The translations under genes were made by a program, and so were the position numbers. 37,983 bases of DNA, taken from assembly GCA_001604045.1 (NCBI GenBank), contig LVAN01000016.1, positions 1-37,983 of the forward strand. The letters run 5' to 3'. This document shows positions 1 to 8,248 of the stretch, piece by piece. Origin of the DNA: Clostridiales bacterium Firm_08 (lineage in GTDB: Bacteria > Bacillota > Clostridia > Oscillospirales > QAKW01). Position 1 is the first letter of the stretch, and every line of letters starts with the position of its first letter. Below the pieces are notes generated by a model, which ran no database searches, was not told the origin of the DNA, and was given only the letters and a program-made list of their open reading frames with translations.

Positions 1-16
1 CGGCTCGAATACGAAG

Positions 17-60
17 AAAAAACTTCGGCAGATTTTAGAGTTTTCCATAAATCTGCCGAA
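17..60 (-). terminator. Rho-independent terminator of the defence operon
   Basis: A perfect 12-bp inverted repeat (TTCGGCAGATTT at 24-35 pairing with 49-60, 13-nt loop) is followed, reading the minus strand, by a G and six T at 17-22. It lies about 80 bp past the stop codon of the caspase-like gene. No T-run follows on the plus strand, so it acts in the minus direction. Confidence 0.85.
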
Positions 61-137
61 AAAAAGAAGCCGCCATATCAAAGCAAAACACTTCAATACA
101 GCGGTAACTATATTATAAATGAATTCTCGATGATTGC

Positions 138-1637
138 TCATCTCATTAAAGATGACTGTAATGCGTCATAGGCAATTTGATAATTAGAGATAGCTTTATT
201 AATTAAATAGTCACGATCTTTATTGCTCCATTTATTATAGTTGTTTCCTTGATAAAACAATGCCATGTCCGATATATAAGAAGCAATAGAAAACCTCTCA
301 TCAAACCACTTTTGCAACGATATAAAGAATGCTGGAAGATTCCCTAATTTGTAATATGTATGAGCAATTTTATGTGATAATGGCTCTAACAAGATCCTCC
401 TATCGTTCTCACTAATTGTTCCATTTTCTCCCTCTCTATATATCTGTATATACTTTCTTGCACAATTTATAAGATCTTCCATATATTGATTTGTTTCAGA
501 AATGAACTCCTGTTCATCTATATTAGAATATCGCATAGATCGAACAAAATCATAGTGGGATTCCGTAATTACCAGTACATTGTTCATAACTTTGGATTTA
601 TCATTTTCCTTGTACCAATAGGTTTTATCTTGGTCATCATTGACCCATGTTGATCTAAAAGCCCATGTGCAATAACAAATATCCTCTTCATCATATCCCC
701 AATAACACCAAATAATTTTTGCTTCGCTATAATCATACATATATCTTTTTTCTGAAATTTCATTTGCAAAAATATTTAGGGGTTTTACTATATCAACAAC
801 CAATTGAGTAATTCTCGAAATATCGCCTGCTGTTTTTTCTCCTCTCAATATACATTTTACGGCGTAACGTTTTTTGTCGACAAGGTGCAGTGGTTTAACC
901 TCGCAAATAATAAAATCTTCACACTCATAATAGAAGTCTTTGGCCACGTAGGGAATATACTCTTTTACTTGGAATTCAATTGAACCCACTAAAGATGATC
1001 TATATACGGGATGTTGTTCTAAGCCATTCTTTTCTTCCCATTTTGTTGACAAAAACGAAACAAAAGATGCTATGTCATCAAGTCTTTTTTTGCCTTTCCG
1101 AATCAAAGGTGAATATGTAATGGCATCACATAAAAAACTCGTGTATAAACTAATGCCTTTTTCCAAATTAAAGCCAGATTCTTCATTTAATCGGCATGAT
1201 GCAAGCACAGCGCAATTATTATCAAATAACTCAATCTCTTTGTCTAAACTTGATTCGTGATTGATTTCTGCTTGCCCAGAATAACAGCTGTCAAATATTA
1301 GTATCTTTTTTTGTGGTAACGATTTAAAAAAATCAATAAGCACTTTAAGATCTAATCCACGATCACTAAAGTGTATTTTCCCATTACTACCGTGACCAGA
1401 ATAATAGAAGATTATCGTATCATGTTCATCGCAAGTTTTGATTATTCTTAGCAGATCAATTAGGTTTGAACTAAGAACTACGCCATTATCTCCCTGGGTA
1501 ATAATGTCACTTGGGTCAACAGCAAGCCCCTTAATTAGCGCCTGCCTTAATGCGGTAAGATCGTTCTTGCAATTTATGTCACACAGACCGGAAAGAGTAT
1601 AATCGCTAACAGCAACCAAAAACGCTTTTGTTTTCAT
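138..1637 (-). CDS. Caspase-like (peptidase C14 / metacaspase fold) protease, last gene of the defence operon
   Basis: A protein of about 499 aa whose first 200 residues are a caspase-fold cysteine protease. The two catalytic motifs are visible: YYSGHGS around residue 82 (His) and DSCYSG around residue 118 (Cys), each after a hydrophobic strand as in metacaspases and bacterial C14 peptidases. Residues from about 230 to the end match no family I recognise; they are rich in Tyr and Trp and end in helices, and could be a sensor or substrate-binding part. I place the start at the ATG at 1637, preceded by AGAGG; an upstream GTG at 1667 would add ten residues. The gene follows hamB by 220 bp with no terminator and no convincing promoter between, and precedes a strong terminator, so co-transcription is likely. 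Family knowledge: caspase-like proteases act as abortive-infection effectors in several bacterial defence systems. A role with HamAB is inference. Confidence 0.85.
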   Translation of the reverse strand: MKTKAFLVAVSDYTLSGLCDINCKNDLTALRQALIKGLAVDPSDIITQGDNGVVLSSNLIDLLRIIKTCDEHDTIIFYYSGHGSNGKIHFSDRGLDLKVLIDFFKSLPQKKILIFDSCYSGQAEINHESSLDKEIELFDNNCAVLASCRLNEESGFNLEKGISLYTSFLCDAITYSPLIRKGKKRLDDIASFVSFLSTKWEEKNGLEQHPVYRSSLVGSIEFQVKEYIPYVAKDFYYECEDFIICEVKPLHLVDKKRYAVKCILRGEKTAGDISRITQLVVDIVKPLNIFANEISEKRYMYDYSEAKIIWCYWGYDEEDICYCTWAFRSTWVNDDQDKTYWYKENDKSKVMNNVLVITESHYDFVRSMRYSNIDEQEFISETNQYMEDLINCARKYIQIYREGENGTISENDRRILLEPLSHKIAHTYYKLGNLPAFFISLQKWFDERFSIASYISDMALFYQGNNYNKWSNKDRDYLINKAISNYQIAYDALQSSLMR

Positions 1638-1857
1638 AATAACCTCTTGTTCGCTTTTTTCTTGCACCAGTACTTGAAACAGCTCTGAGTCAAAAAACTC
1701 ACGAAATATGGTTTCCCAAACGTCGCACAGCTTTATGATTGAAAAAATGTCGGACCTGGTGTCACTCAGTTAAAGAAACTGGATAAATGAAAAGGGGAAA
1801 TGGCGATTCAAACCATATGATTAATACAACTACACAGTACAATTATTCATCAATATG

Positions 1858-4416
1858 TTAAACAACCTGCTTGATCTCTTCTTTTACACTATTTGGTAAA
1901 TCCAACGTATTAAGATTCACTCTTTTTAACCAGTCAAGCACCCCATCCCTTGACATTGATGCGTTTGTTATCAAGTTGGACAACAACCCTGCTGCGGTTC
2001 TGGATAATCCAATACCAATAAGATTAATCATTGTTTGAGAGGATGCTCCTAATTCCAAATACAAATGCAGTGGCGGAATTGACTCGATCAATTCTTCTTT
2101 GCCATTTTCTTTAAGAGTATAAGACAAAATATCATTATAACATTTGCTGAACTTAACATATTCAAATCTCAACTTTGTTTCAATAGCATCGAACAAATTG
2201 CGTGCTTCTGTGTTAACGTTTGGTTGTCCGCGTTTGCGTTTTTTACCATTGTGCTCAATCTGGTTCTTTAATAAATCCTTATAGGCTGTTCCTTTCATCC
2301 AATTTAAAGCAAACCAATAATAAAACAGATGAGTGTTATTTGCTACGTTCGCAAGTTTATGATTATAGGTTTTAAAAAGTTCAATAAACGAACCCTTAAT
2401 CGTATTAAATGGACGTAATGGGTGTTGCGGAATGAATCCCTCGATAGTATCAATATGACTATTAAAATAATCGTAAAGCGCTTGTTGCCTAAAAACAGAA
2501 ACATTGGGGTTTTTAAGAACTATTTCATCCGGCAATGATATGTACGGTTTTATATCCTTAATAAGACCTATTATTTCATTCTTTCCCTGATTACTGATAC
2601 TGTCTCCATAACCTTCAAGGGTGCTTTCAAGCTGCTCTGTCGACTCCAGAAAATACAATTTCATAAATGCGTTTTCGTAGCTCTGGGTTGCCTGTTGTCC
2701 CGATTTATGGTCCTTATTTTTAATGAAAGCACATATATCAGATTCACTATCACAAATAGTCTTTTTAAATGATGGGATAATAAATGCCTGCTTTTCTGGC
2801 TCGGCAACAGGATTAATTTCCCAATCGTTTAGGTTTAGCAAAAATACATTTCCCTCAAAGTCTTTGGTTAATCTTCCGGCGCGACCGGCCAAATTCCAAA
2901 AGTCGGGCGCATTCATTGGAATGCTTTTTCTATGGGCATCTTGTCCTTTGGACGGATTGGATATAAAAATATTCTTTGCAGGAAGGTTAACTCCTTGAAG
3001 CAAAGTGCTTGTACAAATTATAAATTTTATATCTCCAGAAGAACAAAGACGCTCTATGCCTTTTCTAATAAATGCAGGCAATTTACCATAATGATAAGCC
3101 ACACCATGCCGTATGGTATCAGCCAACAAATAATCTCTATGAATGTGTTCTTTCAAATAATCTGAAAACTCAATTAATTCCTTTCTATGAGACAATTCTG
3201 GTAATTGTTGCGCAATTAGTTGCGCTATTTCTTCGCATTTTGTTGGTTCATTGCCATAAATAATATTATTATCATCTTTGCCCGCTTCCAAAGCGAGGAT
3301 TGCTAAGTAATGCTTCTCGTTTAAGATTTCAAGTTCTGAATACAAAGATCCAACTGGATAAAATTTGCCGTCTTCTCTAAGCTTTGAAATATCAAACAAG
3401 TGAGTTTTTTCTTTATTCAAACTAACACTAAAAAGATTTTGGCTAACCGGAGATTCGCCAATCGGGATAATCTTGCTATTAGTCTCATCAAGCGAGAACA
3501 TGTGTAAAAATAACTTTGGGTTCTGCACAAAAGGAGTGGCAAATATAAATTTTACGTTTTCATTCTTTCTTTTAATGGTTTCAACTACTGATTGTAATAT
3601 TATTCCACGCGCACTATCAGAAACGTTTTGTGCCTCATCAACGACAGTTATATCAATTTGAAATTCGTTTTCAAGTAATAGTTGCGTTCTTTCTTGTGTA
3701 AGGACATAAATTGTTTTTTTACCGTTTGGAACATCTGGTATTGCTGATACAACAATATCTTGGATACCAGCTTTATTCATAATATTCCTAAAATCGTTAA
3801 TTACCTGTTCTATCAAAGCCCTGGTTGGGACAATATATACCGCACACATACATTCAAATGCAACTGCGTTAACGATATGATTTTGAAGAATAAAAGATTT
3901 TCCCGCAGATGTTGGTGCATTTACAATTGTTACAGGATAATGATTGACAGATTCCCACAACTGCATTTGAAAATCGGTTAGCGTTAAAACACTGTCAGCA
4001 ATTTTAATAGTGTTATCTTTTCTATGGATCTCCTGTTCAAACCAAAGCGGCGGCGGCAATGCAATTGACTTCATTCCATGATCATTGCAAAACTTTTTTT
4101 CTGCGGGGAAATTGCCTAATCTGGTAAATACCAACGGCACAATAGTAGTTGTATAGTATGTATTACCAATTCTTTTTTCAAGATTATTGCACATAACAGC
4201 AATTTCATATGCAATTTTTCGGAAACGAACATTTTCTGACAAAGCAAAGGTAGAGGCCACTTGTAATAAGCGCCTAATCAACTCAGTATCCTTTTCACTA
4301 AAACTTTCTGAACTGCCATGATTAAAGAATGAACTGTAATTGAGCAACGCAAGTTTTTCATAATCAGTTGCAAAATCATTGCGTTGAATAATTTGGTTAC
4401 ATAATTCTTCAATCAT
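1858..4416 (-). CDS. hamB: HamB-like superfamily 2 helicase (Hachiman defence system)
   Basis: An 852-aa Ski2-like superfamily 2 helicase. A Q-motif-like segment lies near residue 147, Walker A (APTSAGKS) at 167-174, the DEAQ box at 260-263, the SAT-like motif (ATP) near 293, a Ski2-type RHGVAYHYG segment near 436, motif V (STLLQGVNLP) near 470 and motif VI (GRAGR) at 511-515. The remaining 330 residues form a helical C-terminal region. The start overlaps the end of hamA by 8 bp, implying translational coupling, with a GGGAG site upstream. In Hachiman systems HamB is the ATP-dependent DNA-translocating sensor that holds and then releases the HamA nuclease when it meets abnormal DNA. The HamB call rests on the DUF1837-type partner immediately upstream; without it this would be only a generic defence helicase. 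Confidence 0.88.
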   Translation of the reverse strand: MIEELCNQIIQRNDFATDYEKLALLNYSSFFNHGSSESFSEKDTELIRRLLQVASTFALSENVRFRKIAYEIAVMCNNLEKRIGNTYYTTTIVPLVFTRLGNFPAEKKFCNDHGMKSIALPPPLWFEQEIHRKDNTIKIADSVLTLTDFQMQLWESVNHYPVTIVNAPTSAGKSFILQNHIVNAVAFECMCAVYIVPTRALIEQVINDFRNIMNKAGIQDIVVSAIPDVPNGKKTIYVLTQERTQLLLENEFQIDITVVDEAQNVSDSARGIILQSVVETIKRKNENVKFIFATPFVQNPKLFLHMFSLDETNSKIIPIGESPVSQNLFSVSLNKEKTHLFDISKLREDGKFYPVGSLYSELEILNEKHYLAILALEAGKDDNNIIYGNEPTKCEEIAQLIAQQLPELSHRKELIEFSDYLKEHIHRDYLLADTIRHGVAYHYGKLPAFIRKGIERLCSSGDIKFIICTSTLLQGVNLPAKNIFISNPSKGQDAHRKSIPMNAPDFWNLAGRAGRLTKDFEGNVFLLNLNDWEINPVAEPEKQAFIIPSFKKTICDSESDICAFIKNKDHKSGQQATQSYENAFMKLYFLESTEQLESTLEGYGDSISNQGKNEIIGLIKDIKPYISLPDEIVLKNPNVSVFRQQALYDYFNSHIDTIEGFIPQHPLRPFNTIKGSFIELFKTYNHKLANVANNTHLFYYWFALNWMKGTAYKDLLKNQIEHNGKKRKRGQPNVNTEARNLFDAIETKLRFEYVKFSKCYNDILSYTLKENGKEELIESIPPLHLYLELGASSQTMINLIGIGLSRTAAGLLSNLITNASMSRDGVLDWLKRVNLNTLDLPNSVKEEIKQVV

Positions 4417-5407
4417 TTACGCAATCTCCCAACTCTTCTTTTTTTATCCCGAGGAGTTTGTAAAACTCATCTCTAAAGTTTTCTAAACTTTTGAATGGCA
4501 AAAGAACAAACGCAAATTCCAACTCTTTTAAGTTAAAGGATTTGATTTTCTTTTCAAATAACTTACAGGCAGACTTTATTCTTTCAATATAATTATTTCT
4601 AAAATAATCTGCCACATCTTTTTCTGGAAGATCCTTCAATTGACTATAAAGGGCAAAGTCGAAACCAACCATACAAGTGTATATTTCTTTCCAGTAATTT
4701 GATTCACTTTCATATGGATCGAAATACTTTATTAGTGCAGACTTCATTTCTTCAGATTCGACGTTTGGGTGGTTTTTAATAATATCAATATCTCTATCTC
4801 TCGGCACTCTTGGATCTGCTGAATCTTTCTTTCCGTTTATAAAATCTGAAATTGAATTTAATGCATTATCCAATGCAGTGGATAGTTCTGAATATAGTTT
4901 TGCTTCTCCCCAAAACAACTCGAGTTTTTTTCCATCGTCGGACATACGAATATGTACGCTATCGGAGCCATGAACAGGCATTTTCTCGCTCGTTTTTAAA
5001 AACATTTTACATGCAATTTGCGGTGCCTTAAAGAATGCCTCCAGAATAATAAATGCGATAAGTTCTCCAGGCTCTCCTAATTGGGCGCCTCTGTCCTTGA
5101 CACTTTTTACAAATAAATTTTTAGCTTCATCATGTAAATCAGTTAAGAATCTTTCGTCACCGGTTTCATCATACTTCTGTTTAGCTACTTGAATTTTGGA
5201 ACGCGGAATACAGTATCGTATAATTTTGTCATATATATATTTTGCAAATTCTTTTTCGGTTGGAGTTTTGTCTCTGAAAGTTAAATAGAAGAATCTACCT
5301 GAAACACGAAGGCTGGGGTCAAAATCAAATTTGTCTTTAATTTCGCAAACCCGGTGTTCTATTCCTGAATATTGACCTGCATTTTTCAAATCCATTAAAG
5401 AGTTCAT
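4409..5407 (-). CDS. hamA: HamA-like DUF1837 nuclease (Hachiman defence system)
   Basis: A 332-aa protein with the signature of the DUF1837/HamA family: a GEPGE-LIAF helix near residues 111-118, then MPVHGSD (Asp 149), then LFWGEAKLY (Glu 168, Lys 170). The D...ExK spacing is that of a PD-(D/E)xK nuclease core, and all expected catalytic residues are present. The ATG at 5407 is preceded by GGAG, 24 bp after the HNH gene stop. The stop codon overlaps the hamB start. In characterised Hachiman systems HamA is the DNA-degrading effector kept silent by HamB. From here down to the caspase gene the DNA is visibly more A+T-rich than the restriction-modification genes upstream, which suggests the Hachiman-protease block was added as a separate unit. 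Confidence 0.9.
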   Translation of the reverse strand: MNSLMDLKNAGQYSGIEHRVCEIKDKFDFDPSLRVSGRFFYLTFRDKTPTEKEFAKYIYDKIIRYCIPRSKIQVAKQKYDETGDERFLTDLHDEAKNLFVKSVKDRGAQLGEPGELIAFIILEAFFKAPQIACKMFLKTSEKMPVHGSDSVHIRMSDDGKKLELFWGEAKLYSELSTALDNALNSISDFINGKKDSADPRVPRDRDIDIIKNHPNVESEEMKSALIKYFDPYESESNYWKEIYTCMVGFDFALYSQLKDLPEKDVADYFRNNYIERIKSACKLFEKKIKSFNLKELEFAFVLLPFKSLENFRDEFYKLLGIKKEELGDCVND

Positions 5408-5430
5408 ACTTGATTATCTCCTATGATTAC

Positions 5431-6204
5431 TTAAGAAAACGGCAAAAAAGAGTACAGCATATTGTGTTGCCTTATCATATCTTTATTTGGCAGGAAACGC
5501 TGTGGAAGAGCAATCTTCTTCCCGTCGTACTTTACGAAATAGTCCTGATACACCTGCATTGTGCACCGATCTTTGATTTCTTTTGAAACGACAATACGAT
5601 AATCAGTGTCTATGGTTATGTAGCCTTCATCAAACGCTCTGTGGTGCAGATAATTCAGGCAAAGACCGTTTGTGGGATTGTTACGTTCTGTCGTAGGATC
5701 ACTGGCTGACCACGACTTAATGTGACTTGCCTGAAGGAGTCTTGGAATATCGATTCCGGTGATACAGCAGGTATTGTTATATGCAGAAAGAACCGTACTT
5801 CTGAAAAACGCTTGTCCGCGTCGTGAAGATCCCCTTGTTTCTACGTTCACACCTTCCGGTATGATCAACTCTGTTTGCTCTTCGGCAGTCAAGAGTATGT
5901 CGTTAGATGCAACGACCTTTTCGGCTTCGCAATAGAGGCGCTCCATATCCTGATAAAACTCTTCCCAGACTTCTTGGTCCAGTTTGCTTCCGTGCTGGAG
6001 TCCTTTGACGCCTCTGCTTGACAGTTCGGGATCAAAACGCCCGAAATTGCACATTTTCATTGACAGTGCAGATGGGTTTCTGCCCAGCAAATCAGCCATT
6101 TTTTGAATTTGAGGGTTTGACTTGCTGATGCGGCCAAATGGGATCTTACAATACAGTGCAAGCGCAAGAATCGTTTCTTCCCTCGTCCATTTTTTTCGTT
6201 CCAT
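5431..6204 (-). CDS. HNH endonuclease of the restriction-modification block
   Basis: A 257-aa protein with an N-terminal helical segment (RKKWTREETILALALYCK onward, residues 3-60) common in a family of stand-alone and restriction-associated HNH nucleases, and a C-terminal HNH fold. Visible elements are CCITG near 146-150, ASHIKSW with His 161, NGLCLN near 179-184 and HHRAFD near 187-192. I choose the ATG at 6204, about 5 bases after TAGGTGA; an in-frame TTG at 6219 overlapping the methyltransferase stop is the alternative. The gene sits tightly between a cytosine methyltransferase and hamA. It may be a second restriction activity protected by the adjacent methyltransferase, or may target modified DNA; the sequence cannot decide. 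Confidence 0.85.
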   Translation of the reverse strand: MERKKWTREETILALALYCKIPFGRISKSNPQIQKMADLLGRNPSALSMKMCNFGRFDPELSSRGVKGLQHGSKLDQEVWEEFYQDMERLYCEAEKVVASNDILLTAEEQTELIIPEGVNVETRGSSRRGQAFFRSTVLSAYNNTCCITGIDIPRLLQASHIKSWSASDPTTERNNPTNGLCLNYLHHRAFDEGYITIDTDYRIVVSKEIKDRCTMQVYQDYFVKYDGKKIALPQRFLPNKDMIRQHNMLYSFLPFS

Positions 6205-6215
6205 TAAATCACCTA

Positions 6216-7151
6216 TCAAAGCAATGCTTTAATTCTTTCTGCGATTCGCCTAACAACCGGAACACAGACTGAATTTCCGATTTGCTTATATGCATCATCA
6301 AGCGTTATAGTATTGGGAAAATAGAAGCTGTGTGGAAATCCTTGAAAATCAAGACATTCCCGCAGGGTCAGCTTTCTAATTCCAAAATCATCCCAGACAA
6401 TGGGAACTCTATCCGGATAGGTCCCCATATTTGCTGTCAGGGTAGGACACATATTGTTTTTAGTTAGCCTTACCTCGTTATCTGTGGGGCGATATATCGC
6501 GGTTTTATCGGACATATGGCTTTCAAAATGTGAAAATAAATCTTTTCCGTTGTAATAGTAGATGTCGTTCTGCCTTTCGCATCTATGAATGATATCAGAA
6601 GACTTTACAGTAAGCTCCATTGGCTCCGGATGCTGATAATTTTTGCTTATGCTTTCATGAACGGCAGTTATGTAAATACGTTTTCTGATGTGCGGTAAGT
6701 TGCCGTATTCGTTGGCATACATAACCTTGTAATAGACAGCATATCCAAACTGAGCGAGGGAGTTAAATATTACAAGAAAAGTCCTGCCACTGTCATGCTC
6801 AACAAGATTGGCAACATTTTCGAGAAAAATCACTTTAGGACGTTTTGCATCAACAATTCTCGTTATCTCGAAAAACAGATTTCCGCGCTTATCATCAAAC
6901 CCTTTTTGCTTTCCGGCAATCGAAAACGGCTGGCAGGGGAAGCCGGCAACAAGAACATCAAAGTCAGGAATCTCGTCTGCTTTGACCTTGCGAATATCTT
7001 TTTCGACAAGGTGTTCTTCGCCGAAGTTGTGGCGATAGGTCTTGCAGGCGGCGGCATCTTTTTCATTTGCCCAAATGACATCAAACCCCGCTTGCATAAA
7101 ACCGAGATCAATGCCGCCTATACCACTGAACAAACTACAAACACTCGCCAT
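6216..7151 (-). CDS. DNA cytosine-5 methyltransferase (second of two)
   Basis: A 311-aa C5 methyltransferase of normal length. Motif I (SLFSGIGGIDLGF) is near residues 6-18, the catalytic FPCQPFS motif has Cys 73, motif VI is ENV at 111-113, and the C-terminal LDFQGFP and QIGNSV motifs (IX-X) are present, so it looks complete. It transfers a methyl group from S-adenosylmethionine to C5 of cytosine within a recognition site set by the variable region between motifs VIII and IX; the site cannot be read from sequence. The ATG at 7151 has CGGAG upstream and lies 16 bp after the endonuclease stop. Its end nearly meets the HNH gene start. Two methyltransferases in one system often serve the two strands of an asymmetric site, or protect against two nucleases. 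Confidence 0.92.
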   Translation of the reverse strand: MASVCSLFSGIGGIDLGFMQAGFDVIWANEKDAAACKTYRHNFGEEHLVEKDIRKVKADEIPDFDVLVAGFPCQPFSIAGKQKGFDDKRGNLFFEITRIVDAKRPKVIFLENVANLVEHDSGRTFLVIFNSLAQFGYAVYYKVMYANEYGNLPHIRKRIYITAVHESISKNYQHPEPMELTVKSSDIIHRCERQNDIYYYNGKDLFSHFESHMSDKTAIYRPTDNEVRLTKNNMCPTLTANMGTYPDRVPIVWDDFGIRKLTLRECLDFQGFPHSFYFPNTITLDDAYKQIGNSVCVPVVRRIAERIKALL

Positions 7152-7167
7152 ATTATGATCTCCGTGC

Positions 7168-8247
7168 TTAAAAATCCAACAGGTATGTTCCGTCTGCGTA
7201 TTTACGGAATGTCACTGCGGTTTTGCCGTACAATTCAAGCATCTGTTTGGTCACATATCCACCTGAAGGTGCGCCTATTTTCTTGCGGATCCATTCGCCT
7301 AATATTGCGTTACTCTCAACGCTGTGCAGCGCTTTGTTGTTCTGCTGAGCCATGCGCATATGGAAAGAGCCGAAGTCTTTCGTTATTACTTTGAACATCG
7401 GGCAGTTTTCATCTTCCGGGTTGATTCGATCAGGGAAGAACCCAGGCTTTTTATCTTGATGGTTATAAGGAATATAAGCTTGATTCTGATCCCTTTTGGT
7501 GCCGTTTTTACGGATGCCCCAGTTAATCCCGGAGCCATACCCGGTATCACTTCCGTCAGCACGAAGGAGAGATACAGTAAGCGTATCTACCGGCGCTTCC
7601 TTATCATAAGCGAGATAATCCATTTCTGAATTATCGGGTTCTTCAACCGCTTCCGCAGTGTTATTGACAACATTTTTCAGCTTTTCTGAAACAGCAGGAT
7701 CAAAGCAATCAATAGTGTCTTCAAGAAGTGACTTGAAGTAGAAGAACGCTTCCAACGGATTGCACATGCTGACGGATTCTCTGCGCTTGTAAAAAGCATT
7801 CATTGTGTAATTCAAAGATCCGCAGAAAGCAACATTGGGAATATCAAGACCTCCGTGATCTGGGGCACTCCAAATATACACTTTTGAATGAACTTCGGAG
7901 TTTTGACAAATGTATCGACACGAAATCTTCGGCATTCCTTTTGAACTGTTAAGGAAGCCGATAAGACGGCAAATATCTTCGTGTTTCTTTTGTGAAAGAC
8001 TTGACTTAGTCATACCGAGAATTATCTCAACAGACAACCCTTTTACGAAACGGCCGGTTTTCATTCCTTCGGAAAGTGCTATCATATGAGTGGATATTCT
8101 GTCGCAATCGGTAAAAGCAGTAATAATCCTCAGTGTATTACACGGCGTATGTCTTTCAACTCTTGCCGGAGCATAAAGCACCGGTTCATCGAAAGAGGAT
8201 GTAATAAAAGTCGGCTCTTTTGTGATTTCGTCTATTTTAGGTATCAT
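7168..8247 (-). CDS. Restriction endonuclease with phospholipase-D fold, NgoFVII-like
   Basis: A 359-aa protein. Residues 118-150 carry a phospholipase-D-type active site: VHSKVYIW (His 120, Lys 122) followed by FCGSLNYT (Ser 144, Asn 145), the HxK...GSxN pattern of metal-independent PLD nucleases such as BfiI and the NgoFVII family. The C-terminal third (from about 230) has no motif I recognise and probably reads the target. The ATG at 8247 starts one base after the upstream methyltransferase stop, and its GGAGG site lies inside the end of that gene. The open frame runs back to 8400 but that part overlaps the methyltransferase and is not needed. Its position between two C5 methyltransferases supports a Type II restriction role. 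The fold call is firm, the NgoFVII assignment moderate. Confidence 0.82.
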   Translation of the reverse strand: MIPKIDEITKEPTFITSSFDEPVLYAPARVERHTPCNTLRIITAFTDCDRISTHMIALSEGMKTGRFVKGLSVEIILGMTKSSLSQKKHEDICRLIGFLNSSKGMPKISCRYICQNSEVHSKVYIWSAPDHGGLDIPNVAFCGSLNYTMNAFYKRRESVSMCNPLEAFFYFKSLLEDTIDCFDPAVSEKLKNVVNNTAEAVEEPDNSEMDYLAYDKEAPVDTLTVSLLRADGSDTGYGSGINWGIRKNGTKRDQNQAYIPYNHQDKKPGFFPDRINPEDENCPMFKVITKDFGSFHMRMAQQNNKALHSVESNAILGEWIRKKIGAPSGGYVTKQMLELYGKTAVTFRKYADGTYLLDF

Positions 8248-8248
8248 G

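Noticed and set aside
1668-1857. A separate promoter for the caspase-like gene
   Set aside because: Candidate -10/-35 hexamers on the minus strand are far from consensus or wrongly spaced.
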